A stretch of 64,000 nt of DNA from Eucommia ulmoides. Taxonomy: Eukaryota; Streptophyta; Magnoliopsida; Garryales; Eucommiaceae. Below, piece by piece: positions 32,927 through 42,299 of the stretch (its first letter is position 1; each line of letters begins with the position of its first letter). The stretch is taken from NCBI GenBank assembly GCA_016647705.1, contig CM028326.1:40729546-40793545 (forward strand). Direction: 5' to 3'. The position numbers and the translations under genes are program-made. The notes beneath the pieces were generated by a model, which was not told the DNA's origin, made no database searches, and was given only the letters and a program-made list of their open reading frames with translations.

Positions 32927-35215
32927 CCTAAGATTTTGATGAACAATTAAATGTTGATGTTTTTTGTGAAACTAACGGATTTGTTGAGTGTTTCAGTTTA
33001 TAAGTTCTATTTAAGATATTATCATGAAGAAGTTGAGATGAATGTTAAATAGATTCTAAAGAGACTAACAAAGATGATGAACATTAAAAGATCGAAGATT
33101 TTGAAGAACCTAGGGAAAAACAACTCAGGTTAATTTTTACTTTTAATGTATCCCGATTAGGATCACACACGACACAAAAATATTTTTATGATTATGTATG
33201 TTTTTTATAGGATCCTAATTAGTTAAACATATCTGCTCCTATGTGAAATTGAAGAAGAAATATTGATTTAAGAAATATTAGAAATTAAAATTGATTTAAG
33301 GAGTTAACCGAGAAAAAAATTGGTTAAAGGGGCAAAAACGTCAAAGATATCAGTTAAAAATGAATTAAGGAGAGAAGTTCCAGCAGAATCGATCATCCGA
33401 CCAACACGAATCAGTCAACCAATGAGAATGAGCTAGAGAAACAATTCAGTCTCTGAATCGATAGGCCAACAGCTAGGTCGACCTATGATCGAAAGTGAAA
33501 CTCTCTAAATTGTTAGGTCGATAGACCAAAGTTGCGAGGTCAACCTAAGGAACTCTCTAAATCGTCCGGTCAACAGAAGAATGAGTGGAGGTAGACCTAT
33601 GGGCGAAGAGTTTTTGGTTGGGGCTACATCCTGAATCAGGCAGTTGACTTATACCTTCTGGTAGGTCAACCGACGGTCGGTTTCAGGATTTGAGAATTTC
33701 ACGACTTTGAATTCAAAAAGTAGCCGTTACTAGCCTTTTTATGGTTAGGATATGAGAGCTATATTAGGAATCTAACGGAATTTAAGATATGTGGTTGATA
33801 TTTTGTTATTCCTATAGACATGATTCATGTATTTCGATTATTTCTCAATTTAGTTCATGTAATTCTTTCTATTCTATCTAATTAAGTTTGAGAAAATGTT
33901 TGAGAGACTTAATTGAATATTTTAAAAGTTATAATTGAGTAAATTATACCAGGATTAAGTCATAATGATATAAGGGGTCTATTAAAGCAATTATTTGTCA
34001 TGATATATGGGAGCTAACCGTTGGAGGACTTATTCTAATTCCCTATAAATAGACCTGCGTTTTTTAGGTTTCAATAATCCCAATCAATTAAATTTTAAGA
34101 GCTATTCAATTCTTGAGCTTTCTGAGAGTGATCATTCTGAGTTGATACTGAGTACATTATAAGAATATTCTTGAGAATATTTGGTGTGGATTATTGCTGC
34201 TGTCGATTTGAAGTTTCATTGCTAATCATACTTTATTTATTCGGTGGATTCCTAGTGAGATCGTTCCAAGTTCTTTACTATTAATTGTCGTTTGATATCA
34301 TTATCTTTTACTTGGAATTGTGATCTTTGAAATCGTTTTCATGAACTTTAAAATTGCTTGAAAAATATTCTGAAACGATTTCTTGTGAAAATTAAATTAC
34401 GTGCTAAATTGTGTGCTACCCGTTTTTATTTAAAATCAGATTTTTGAAATTCTCATTGTTTTTCTATCACTAATATTAAGACATTAATTGAGTTCAAATT
34501 AATTTGGGGTGGTAGAAGCTCCGAGCCGAGTGGGAAAAAGAACTTATCAATTTTGTAAATAGTGAGTTGTATGTCAGATTAGAAACTATTGGGAGTGTCT
34601 AATCAGGGGTAGCCTTGGGTTTCAATCTCTTTCGGTAAAGAGATTGAGGTTTTGATTTTTACCTAAAGTACGAAAAGTTTAGGGGTAATTATTCCTGACT
34701 GAAATTATTTTTGAGTGAATTTATAACGGTTCAATCCTTACCGGATAAAAGAATACTTGGAGTGTTTTTATGTGAGGTTTAATTCTTAGTCTAAGTATAA
34801 AATAATTAAGTTAATCTTTAGTCTGAGGAAAAGATAGGGTTATTCTTTTGCTTGTGAAAATGAATTGTAAAAGTTGATTCTGAACCTGCGAAAAAATTTA
34901 TTTTGTAATGGTTTAGTTCCTACCTAATTAAAGGAATCATAGTGATTAGTAGGTACGACTCTCCGTAGAGCTCGAGGGACTGAATTAGTCAAGAATAGCA
35001 TGGTGAACCAGTATAAATTTTCGGTGTACTGTTTTATTTACTTTATTTATATTTTATTGTTTGGTGTGCACTTAGTTAATAACATATATCCGCTGCTATA
35101 AAGATAATAATTAATTTAAGATAAAATTAATTATTTAAATTTTGAAGTATAAATTATTTGATAATTTTTGTTACTACTAAATTCACCTCTTTCTTGGATA
35201 GTTTATTGGCCAACA
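32927..35215 (+). repeat. Family A LTR, plus orientation, nearly complete
   Basis: CCTAAGATTTTGATGAACAA to TTGGCCAACA matches in reverse both ends of the SIRE-like 5' LTR (25629-25952 and 21578-23905). The first bases (TGTTGAT) are missing. A GGTCGAC-type repeat zone lies at about 33390-33670. No primer site follows 35215, so it is a solo or truncated LTR. No 5-bp flanking repeat is visible. It ends 418 bp before the presenilin start codon. Confidence 0.8.
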
Positions 35216-35633
35216 AGAACCATTGAAAATAAAAATTAATCAAAATTAAATTAATTAGGTTTTCAAAAAATATTTGAAGATGATTGAAAAACAGAACAGA
35301 ATAATTATGAAAATAAATTTCAATTTTGATGTATTATTAGGATAATATATAAATTTTTCTATAATTTTAATTTTCAACCGTTTTAAAAATAAAGATGTAA
35401 AATTTTTATGTAAGATATTTTTTTTTTCTAAAATTTTTATAATTCAATGACGTTTTAAAAATAAAAAATATCAGTTCGTAAACTGTATATTCCGCTCATC
35501 CGAAGAGGTCAATTCTCAATAATGTTGTCTTTCTGAATTTCACGCAGCGTCCCCCGTCAGATCTCGCCCGCTCACGCCCAGCAACACACAACCAACGAGA
35601 CGTCGATAACCCAGAAACCCGATCTAATCTATA
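35216..35633 (+). promoter_or_regulatory. Presenilin upstream region and 5' UTR
   Basis: The first 250 bp are AT-rich. From about 35490 the sequence turns GC-rich (CCGTCAGATCTCGCCCGCTC), as expected for a 5' UTR. I could not fix a TATA box or start site. The whole promoter either lies in these 418 bp or overlaps the LTR. Confidence 0.5.
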
Positions 35634-36860
35634 ATGGACCCAACTCCGAGAAGACCCACAACCGTTCTCGATTCAATCGGCGAAGAAATCATCAGAATCG
35701 TGACTCCCGTCTCCATTTGCATGCTCTTGGTGGTCTTCCTGGTCTCCATTTTGAACGGCGATTCAGCCTCCGCATCTCCATCGGCATCATCAATCTCCTC
35801 CATAGCCACCATAGCTTACACAGAGAGCAGCTCAGACTCGACATGGGACAAGCTCAAAGGTGCCCTCTTGAACTCCATCGTATTTGTAGCCGTCGTCACC
35901 GCCGTTACTTTCCTTCTGGTCCTCCTTTTCTATCTCAGATGCACCAAGTTCCTGAAATACTACATGGGGTTCTCTGCTTTTCTCGTTCTGGCATTCATGG
36001 GCGGCGAGATTTCTCTAATTTTAATCCAAAACTTCAATTTCCCAATCGATCCCATTAGTTTTGTGTTAATCCTGTTTAATTTCAGCGTTGTTGGTGTTTT
36101 TGCTGTGTTCATGTCGAGAATGGCCATTTTTGTGACACAAGGGTACTTGGTTGTGATAGGGATGCTGGTTGCTTATTGGTTTACATTATTGCCTGAATGG
36201 ACTACGTGGGTGCTTTTGGTAGCAATGTCATTATATGATCTGGCTGCTGTTTTGTTACCGGTCGGTCCATTGAGGCTCTTGGTAGAGCTTGCCATCTCTA
36301 GGGATGAAGATATCCCGGCATTGGTTTACGAAGCTCGGCCAATCACTCAGAGTGATTCATCCACAAGCCCAAGGCCCGGTATTGTTCAAAGGAGGGTTTG
36401 GAGAGAAAGAAGGGTCACTGATTCAGAGTCAAATGAAAATCTGAACAATGGAAATGTCAATCCTTCATCAGTTTCAATTCCTATTCCAGAGGAAAGTAGG
36501 GTTTTCGGAGGAGGTTCTGAGCTGTCTGTACCGTTAATCGAGGAGCGAATGGATTTAGGGCAAGAGATTGAGGGAATAGGGTTAGGATCTTCCGGCGCGA
36601 TCAAGCTAGGATTGGGGGATTTCATTTTTTACAGCGTGTTGGTTGGTAGGGCTGCGATGTATGATTTCATGACGGTTTACGCTTGCTATCTTGCGATTAT
36701 AGCTGGTCTAGGTGTCACTCTTATGATGCTTGCATTTTATCATAAAGCTTTGCCTGCTCTTCCTGTATCCGTTATGCTTGGCGTGTTGTTTTATTTGTTG
36801 ACTCGATTGTTGCTCGAGGATTTCGTTGTACAATGTTCTCTGAACCTTTTGTTGTTTTAG
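35634..36860 (+). CDS. PSN: Presenilin, catalytic subunit of gamma-secretase-like complex
   Basis: This intact single-exon gene of 408 residues closely resembles plant presenilins such as Arabidopsis At2g29900 (from memory). Presenilins are multi-pass aspartyl proteases that cut within membranes, acting with nicastrin, APH-1 and PEN-2 in endomembranes. Both catalytic aspartates are present: D202 in LYDLAAVL and D329 in KLGLGDFIFYS. The PALP motif is at 374-377. Hydrophobic segments lie near 23-41, 78-100, 112-132, 138-160, 165-185, 188-210, 326-345, 348-368 and 375-397. The hydrophilic loop (about 225-320) is the usual variable region and holds the conserved EDIPALVYEARP. The start is chosen because MDP-TPRRP-TVLDSIGEE aligns with family N-termini. 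It faces the EXO70 gene tail to tail. Confidence 0.96.
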   Translation: MDPTPRRPTTVLDSIGEEIIRIVTPVSICMLLVVFLVSILNGDSASASPSASSISSIATIAYTESSSDSTWDKLKGALLNSIVFVAVVTAVTFLLVLLFYLRCTKFLKYYMGFSAFLVLAFMGGEISLILIQNFNFPIDPISFVLILFNFSVVGVFAVFMSRMAIFVTQGYLVVIGMLVAYWFTLLPEWTTWVLLVAMSLYDLAAVLLPVGPLRLLVELAISRDEDIPALVYEARPITQSDSSTSPRPGIVQRRVWRERRVTDSESNENLNNGNVNPSSVSIPIPEESRVFGGGSELSVPLIEERMDLGQEIEGIGLGSSGAIKLGLGDFIFYSVLVGRAAMYDFMTVYACYLAIIAGLGVTLMMLAFYHKALPALPVSVMLGVLFYLLTRLLLEDFVVQCSLNLLLF

Positions 36861-37072
36861 AAATATAACTTATTACATTATTGAATGTCTTCATTTCAGA
36901 TTCCAATTCCTCACAACCAAGTGACGAACATGCAGCTATTTTGTATATATAGGCCTGTACAAAATGAAATATACAATATAAAAGGGAAATTCTTACTGCT
37001 ACACAACAAACTACAAACATAAAAACAACTAATCAAACGAAAATCAAAATGCTTAAAAAAGCATCAGAAATT
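36861..37072. terminator. Shared 3' region between presenilin and EXO70
   Basis: Only 212 bp separate the two stop codons. AT-rich words such as AAATATAACTTATTACATTA (36861 on) could serve presenilin, and TATTTCATTTTGT-type sequence on the minus strand could serve EXO70. The 3' UTRs probably overlap; the exact poly(A) sites cannot be read. Confidence 0.5.
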
Positions 37073-38968
37073 TCATCTCATCCAGGGGAGAATGTACGCT
37101 GATCTTGGCGATCCTTCGAAGAGATCCAGGATATAGTTCTCTAGATCATCTGCAGTGTACTTAATGTACTTGTCGCTGACCACGCCGGTGATTCTGCTGT
37201 AAAAAGCCCTGTATGCAGGTATCAGTTTCTGGCATATCGAGAGCCGCAGATCCTCTCGGAGCTGAAGATCTGGTACAGACAATTGTGTCTGGCTCCTGAA
37301 GGCCTCCTCGAAACCCATGTTGAAATTCTTGCACCTCTCCTTGAGAATTTCCCTCCCTTTGCTCCCATCGTCCCTGAGCGTAGAAATCACGGATCCCCAA
37401 GCGGATCTCACGTAGCTCATTGCATGCTGCCGGAATTTCCCGATCTTCTCACGGATCCATTCGTCGCCCAAATATGCCCTGAGGTCAGAGCACTTGACCT
37501 TCTGAACCATGTAATGAATGTTGTTCATCAAGAATATGTGCATTATAGAGCAATCTGTGTATAGATCTGCTTTGCTCTCCAGATTTGCCTCTAGATTTGA
37601 TGTCAATAACCTTAGAACGAGACAGAAATCTGTAGGGTTCTCTTCGAAATCAACAGCTGATTGGAGAATCAAATCAAGGGTATTTGCGTAATCGGGGAGA
37701 AGTTTAATGTAATTCATCACATACTTTGTGAGATGATGAACGCCGCCTTTTGGGAAGGCAGTTTTGGATGTTCTTGAGGCGACTTGATTCCCGAATTCTA
37801 CAAATATCACCCTTGAAGAATCTCCTAATCTCCCTTGAAGCCCAATAAATTCATTCCTGACAAAAGAACCAACCTCGCCCGTGAATAATTCATTGATCTC
37901 TCCAACAAGATCGGTTATAACCTCATACATGTCGAGTAAACACATGAGTCTTTCTGGTCGATTCGGCCCCATCGATATGGCTTGGCCAAAATTCAAAAGG
38001 CATAAGATTGAAGCACTGGAAGCCTCAACGAAACAATCCAATCCACATTCACCTAGGATTTGGGTGAATAGCCGTTTGCTGTCATGAAGATAAGATCGAA
38101 CGATGATCTTCATCGCCCAACACCATTTCTTGATCCTGCAGTTCAACCGATTCCACTCCATTTTCAGTACATCTTCGATCCTGAGCTCATTCACGTCAAG
38201 AATCGTCAAATAGTTATCCAGCGCATCTCTCCAGAAGCCGGTGAATGCCTGGCGAAATTCACAATCATAGTTCGAGGCAAACATCAGATTTGCAATAGAT
38301 TTGATATCAGAAATTACATCCGGATGGATTAAATCTACAACATACTCCTCAGATTCCGTGGCAGCAGTGCTCTCTCTCCAAGATGTATTATCCTCGACAG
38401 AGACATATTCATCCTCGGTTGACAATGTCGATTCTTCATAAATAACATTCTCTTCACATGATTGGAAAGACGTGTATTCCGGCTCAAAAGACTTTTTATT
38501 TCGAGCAAGAATGTGTAGTAACTGTTCTTCGAGCCTTTCCATGGCCTGCTGCAAAAGGCTACGGGCTTGGTGAAGAAGAAGCTCCATCCGTTTCCCATTT
38601 TTGTTCGAAATCAAGCTTCTTCTCAAATCATCAGTCAACTTTTGAATTTCATGAACAGTTTGTAGATAATTTGCAGCTTCACCACTGCCTGAATCCCATA
38701 TCATTGACTGATTTGAATGCCATTTGATGACCTTTTTCTGCAAGTGTTTGAGTTGATCCTCGGCCTGAAGAGTAATCACAGCATCTTCTTCCTCCTCCTG
38801 GGGGAGATTGGTCATTGTCGATAACTGGGTGTCGAGATCAAGTAGGATTTTCCTCACATCGCTACTCAAATTCTTACTTGCTGCTAATGCCTTGACAATG
38901 TGTTGAGCGGCTGCAATCACGTGTTGCTCTCCATCGTGGGTTGAGATCGCAGATTCCAAACCCGCCAT
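37073..38968 (-). CDS. EXO70: EXO70 exocyst subunit
   Basis: This intact 631-residue, intronless coding sequence is of normal size for a plant EXO70. EXO70 proteins bind membrane phosphoinositides and help the exocyst tether secretory vesicles at the plasma membrane; some plant members act in autophagy or defence. The N-terminus (AAQHIVKALAASKNL) is the CorEx-like helical part. The Exo70 domain covers about 260-625 and shows EDVLKMEWNRL (265-275), KKWCWAMKIIVR, GGVHHLTKYVMNY (418-430), DEWIREKIGKFRQH and YIKYTADDLENYILDLFEG. ATG 38968 (MAGLESAIS) is preferred: the frame extends nine codons further only to a TTG. An acidic linker lies at 166-210. The clade is uncertain; the N-terminus looks nearest to the EXO70E or D type. 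Confidence 0.95.
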   Translation of the reverse strand: MAGLESAISTHDGEQHVIAAAQHIVKALAASKNLSSDVRKILLDLDTQLSTMTNLPQEEEEDAVITLQAEDQLKHLQKKVIKWHSNQSMIWDSGSGEAANYLQTVHEIQKLTDDLRRSLISNKNGKRMELLLHQARSLLQQAMERLEEQLLHILARNKKSFEPEYTSFQSCEENVIYEESTLSTEDEYVSVEDNTSWRESTAATESEEYVVDLIHPDVISDIKSIANLMFASNYDCEFRQAFTGFWRDALDNYLTILDVNELRIEDVLKMEWNRLNCRIKKWCWAMKIIVRSYLHDSKRLFTQILGECGLDCFVEASSASILCLLNFGQAISMGPNRPERLMCLLDMYEVITDLVGEINELFTGEVGSFVRNEFIGLQGRLGDSSRVIFVEFGNQVASRTSKTAFPKGGVHHLTKYVMNYIKLLPDYANTLDLILQSAVDFEENPTDFCLVLRLLTSNLEANLESKADLYTDCSIMHIFLMNNIHYMVQKVKCSDLRAYLGDEWIREKIGKFRQHAMSYVRSAWGSVISTLRDDGSKGREILKERCKNFNMGFEEAFRSQTQLSVPDLQLREDLRLSICQKLIPAYRAFYSRITGVVSDKYIKYTADDLENYILDLFEGSPRSAYILPWMR

Positions 38969-39960
38969 TGCAAAGAGAGAATGATTTTTGAACAATACTC
39001 ACTGATATAACCTGATCTTTGCTTAAAAGAAATGGCAGGAAAACAAAAAATTAACCACTTATGGTAAATGCTGCCAAATCACTTTATTCCCGTAGAAGAA
39101 ACTCAGACTGAGAAATCATAGCTTAAGCATAAATGTCAAAAAAATGTACCTTAATCCACCTTTACCCAGGGAGATGACCATGCCATGGAGCTTGCTGTTT
39201 CCTTGTCTCTGGTGAGGCTAGGTTGTGGATTAAAAGAAAGTAAAAGAGAACTACACAATCACTACTCTGAAAATTTGAATTCAAAAGATCAAGGAGAGTA
39301 GGAGGAGGAGAGAAAAGCAATATATAACAGGGAAGAATGGAAATTCTCGCAGAATTCAACTTGGGACAAAACTAGGACCTGCCTAATTCACCAAATTTAA
39401 CCGAAAATCTCAGGATTTCTTCTTTTTGAACCCTGTCATATTCATTGAAATACAGTGATCAGATTACAAACAGACGAAGAATGAAACAATAAACTCAAAA
39501 TCGAAAACAATTAACAATCATCAGACAAAAAGAACGCAAAAAATAACAAATAAAACGAACAACTGATCAAACGAATCAACTCAAAATAATAATCGCGTCT
39601 ATTTCAAAAACTCATTGACTCAATAACTGTCAAAATTTAAGCTCGCGATTTACGAACAAAAAATATACGGAAACAGCTCAAAGGAACCGGAAAACGAAGA
39701 ACAGAGCATCAGATAATTGGAATTGAATATTAATGAAGAGCACTAGAATAGTAAGGAATCGGAACCTTGATTTGTTTGAATGTCTCGAAACTTCATTGCA
39801 GGCCGGCAACAATCCAAAAGAACAAAATTGAAGTGAGTTGAAGCTGAGGAAAAATTGACGCGTTTTCTTGGAAATTGGCGAAGAAAGGGATGAAAACTGA
39901 GAGCGAAAGAAAATCTTGTACTTATTGAGAGAGAGAGTATTGACGGAATAGATTTTTTTT
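38969..39960 (-). promoter_or_regulatory. EXO70 5' UTR, probable UTR intron, and promoter
   Basis: On the minus strand a CT-rich leader (TCTCTCTCTCAATAAG, about 39950-39930) suggests the transcription start. AATCAAG followed by GTTCCGATTCC (39766/39765) is a good 5' splice site, and a T-rich tract before AAAGATCAG (about 39012) is a fair acceptor. This implies a 5' UTR intron of about 750 bp. Several upstream ATGs inside it would then be removed. The intron is inference. Confidence 0.5.
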
Positions 39961-40221
39961 TTTCTCTATTGAAAATGAAGTTGAAGCTTCGTGGGGTTGG
40001 AAAGTATATATTTTTTTTCTCTATTGAAAATGTTTGCTTGTTTCTATTTTTTCAAATGTTAAAAAAAAAAAAAATTAAAAAAAGAGTAACGTATTAATCA
40101 AATGTCCGAACCTTGGTAAACGTGAGACTACATAAAGTTAATTGTGATCAATATTTTTGATGGCACACACCCACATATTTATGCAAAATTGATTTTTTTT
40201 TTTTTAACATTAAGTGTTCTA
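39961..40221. other. AT-rich intergenic DNA
   Basis: Homopolymer T and A runs lie near 39955-39975, 40060-40080 and 40193-40205. No gene or repeat boundary is visible. A short GGAAAGTATATATTTTTTTT phrase repeats words seen at 39955-40030. Confidence 0.5.
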
Positions 40222-40336
40222 AAGTCCTGTTTAATAATGCAATTAAATATTTTAAATTATATGTATTAAATATTTATTAAATTAAATGTGTTTGATTATA
40301 AAAATAATCAATCACTTAATTTTTAAGTATAACTTC

Positions 40337-41400
40337 GATTGATCAGAATTTTAGATCATAAAAAAGATAAAAAAAGAAAAAGAAAAGAAGGACTGATGCA
40401 ACGAAGGTAGCAAAGGGATGGCGGCTACCCGTCTTGCTTTAAACCGAACGTAATTTTGCTGTACCGGGATAACAAGCAATGGTTGCACCAGTTTGCAGCC
40501 ACTGTTCGTAGCCGTTTGGACGGCTACTGAGCAGGGGTCACCGTATTAGGGAGATGGCGGCGACGTTTTGAGGAGGAAGGTCGCAGATCTGGACAGCGGG
40601 AGCACGAACAGGGCAGCAGGGTTCGCGGCAGTGAGCGGCGGCACTAGGGTTTCGGAGAGAGGAGCAACAGTGAAGCAGCGATTTCTCAGTTCGTAAATCA
40701 CAGATAAAAAAAATCACTGAGAAGAAAAGATCGAGATTAGGCTGATACCAAGCAAAGTTTCACACAGTACAAGAACTCCTGGGCAAATTGCATTCTACGG
40801 TAGCTAGTAGTCAGAGAAGTTGCACATACATGTCACTTTTGGAAGAACTAAATCAAGAGCGGCAGAAGGGACGACACACGATGAAATGCATGTTCAATGT
40901 ATCTTTCGGAGCTACATTTCTTACAGATACAGGTCAAGAATCTGTCTTTGCCTATAAAATCCATCAATTTGCTGATGTTTATACCAGTAAGCCGGAGAAC
41001 TTCTTGTTCTATCCTCCTGAGGCATGGCTTCATCTACCTTTTGATATAAAAATCATGCCACACCATGTTGAGGTTCCATCGAGATGTTTTAATACTTGAT
41101 AATTCTTCTTCTTCTAGCTATAAGACTGTTGAAGCAGAAATAGCATGCATTCAAGATCAATCTGCATGCAGTCGGTCACTAAAGATTGTGGTCATTTTGA
41201 GGAATTGTCATCACGTGGAGCAGCTAGTCTTCAACACGGTTTCGTGATGAAAGTAAGGCATTGAAGATGTGAAAACCATATTGTTAGTTAACCTATAAGC
41301 TCGTGATATCATTTTCCATTTTATTATTTTTTTCATATATAACAGAACGTGATGGGTCTCAGAAATATATGAAAATTGTCCATAAAAAAAAAAGAAAAAA
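40337..41400 (+). pseudogene. Processed retrocopy with poly(A) run and 12-bp target duplication
   Basis: AAGTATAACTTC occurs at 40325-40336 and again at 41401-41412. Directly before the second copy is an A-rich run (41382-41400). The related MITE at 51066 shows the uninterrupted target. The insert is unlike its surroundings: the first half is GC-rich with GGCGGC words, like a 5' UTR, and the second half contains a gene-like segment (40788-41099). Together these are marks of retroposition by a LINE-type machinery. Confidence 0.75.
40788..41099 (+). pseudogene. 5'-nucleotidase-like (HAD family) C-terminal fragment in the retrocopy
   Basis: An open stretch of 103 codons contains MKCMFNVSFGATFLTDTGQE, then a SVFAYKIHQFADVYTSKPEN segment and PPEAWLHLPFDIKIMPHHVE. 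I recognise this as the C-terminal part of plant cytosolic 5'-nucleotidase-like HAD proteins, which dephosphorylate nucleoside monophosphates, but that is recall, not a search. The conserved part starts near residue 20. The catalytic DxDxT motif is not here. It stops at 41099; a frame shifted by one continues to 41247, so the original end may have been altered. Confidence 0.6.
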
Positions 41401-41403
41401 AAG

Positions 41404-41530
41404 TATAACTTCAAAAATTGTTTAAAATTTTAAGTGATATGTGATTTATTTAACTTTTTAGTATTTATTACTTCAAAAATTGTTTAAAATTTTAAGTGAT
41501 ATGTGATTTATTTAACTTTTTAGCATTTAT
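41404..41530 (+). repeat. Tandem duplication of a 63-bp unit
   Basis: TACTTCAAAAATTGTTTAAA through TAACTTTTTAGTATTTA is followed at once by a copy ending TTTTTAGCATTTA. It lies within the family C MITE, after the retrocopy, and is not seen in the copy at 51066. Confidence 0.85.
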
Positions 41531-41804
41531 CACTTAATATCATAGAATGTATAATTATCACAACTAACATTAAAATCTCACAAAAAAAGTTATACATAAA
41601 ATTTGTAGAAAATATTAAATTGAGAAAAAATAGAGAGAGAAAATTGTGGAGAGCGAATATTTTAGAAAAAATCATATTGTAAAAATTATTTTAGGAATAA
41701 AAATTTGTTCAAAAATAATTATTTTAAATTAAAAAAATTAAATATTTTATATATTTTCAGCACTTTTAGTTTCAACCGTTAAGTGGTTAATCTTTGCATA
41801 TGTT

Positions 41805-41990
41805 ATTATTTGGTTGAATAGTAATGAGAATCATATGTCTTCACAGGTAGGTTGAATTAACAAATTAATTGTAGTTAGTGGTCTTAAATCCCAGTCATCC
41901 TACCTCTTAAGTAGTTTGTGAGTTGCACACTAGTAATTAAGTAGATTTCTTTTCTTAAGTCTATTTCAATCATGAGTACATAAAAAAATG
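41805..41990 (+). repeat. Dispersed repeat, copy 1 (partner at 46985-47215)
   Basis: TTATTTGGTTGAATAGTAAT, TTGACAAATTAATT-like and CTACCTCTTAAGTAG words recur in the same order at 46985-47215, as do TAAGTAGATTT and TTCTTAAGTCT. The copies differ by many changes and indels. Identity is unknown. Confidence 0.6.
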
Positions 41991-42299
41991 TCCCATTTAT
42001 TATGATTGGCTACATTGCAATCACTAGTAAAAGGTGCTATATCTAATTCAAAATAAATTATCATACACCAAAACTCACAAACATATTGAAACAAAAATTA
42101 ATTATAAAAAATATACAATTCAACTAACTAAGATAATACCTAAAATATAAAGAATGTCCCAAAATAAAAATAAAAATAGAACTACAGAGCTATTTAAAAT
42201 AAAATGATGTCCTCCCAACAATAGGGTTTTTTAAGAGAGGAAGAAGTCACAATACATTACACATAACTATTTTAGATAAAGAAGAAACCAAAAAATTTA
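41991..42299. other. AT-rich DNA, nothing recognised
   Basis: No open frame or repeat boundary is visible apart from homopolymer runs. Confidence 0.5.

Larger units (their letters stand above)
40222..41790. mobile_element. MITE of family C, split by a retrocopy
   Basis: The left end (GTCCTGTTTAATAATGCAAT) resembles the ends at 48853 (GACCATGTTTGACAACGCAA) and 49553. The body phrase AAGTATAACTTNAAAAATTG is continuous at 51066-51085 but interrupted here at 40337-41400. The right part holds the shared TATCACTTAATATCATAGAA and GAAAATATTAAATTGAG words. The right terminus is decayed, so 41790 is approximate. It has no coding capacity. Confidence 0.6.

Noticed and set aside
35624..36625. Frames overlapping presenilin on the other strand or in other phases
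   Set aside because: They are shadows of the conserved presenilin coding sequence.
37161..38727. Several plus- and minus-strand frames overlapping EXO70
   Set aside because: They are shadows of the EXO70 frame and match no family.
38969..38995. Nine-codon upstream extension of EXO70
   Set aside because: It begins at TTG, not ATG; ATG 38968 is the first methionine in frame.
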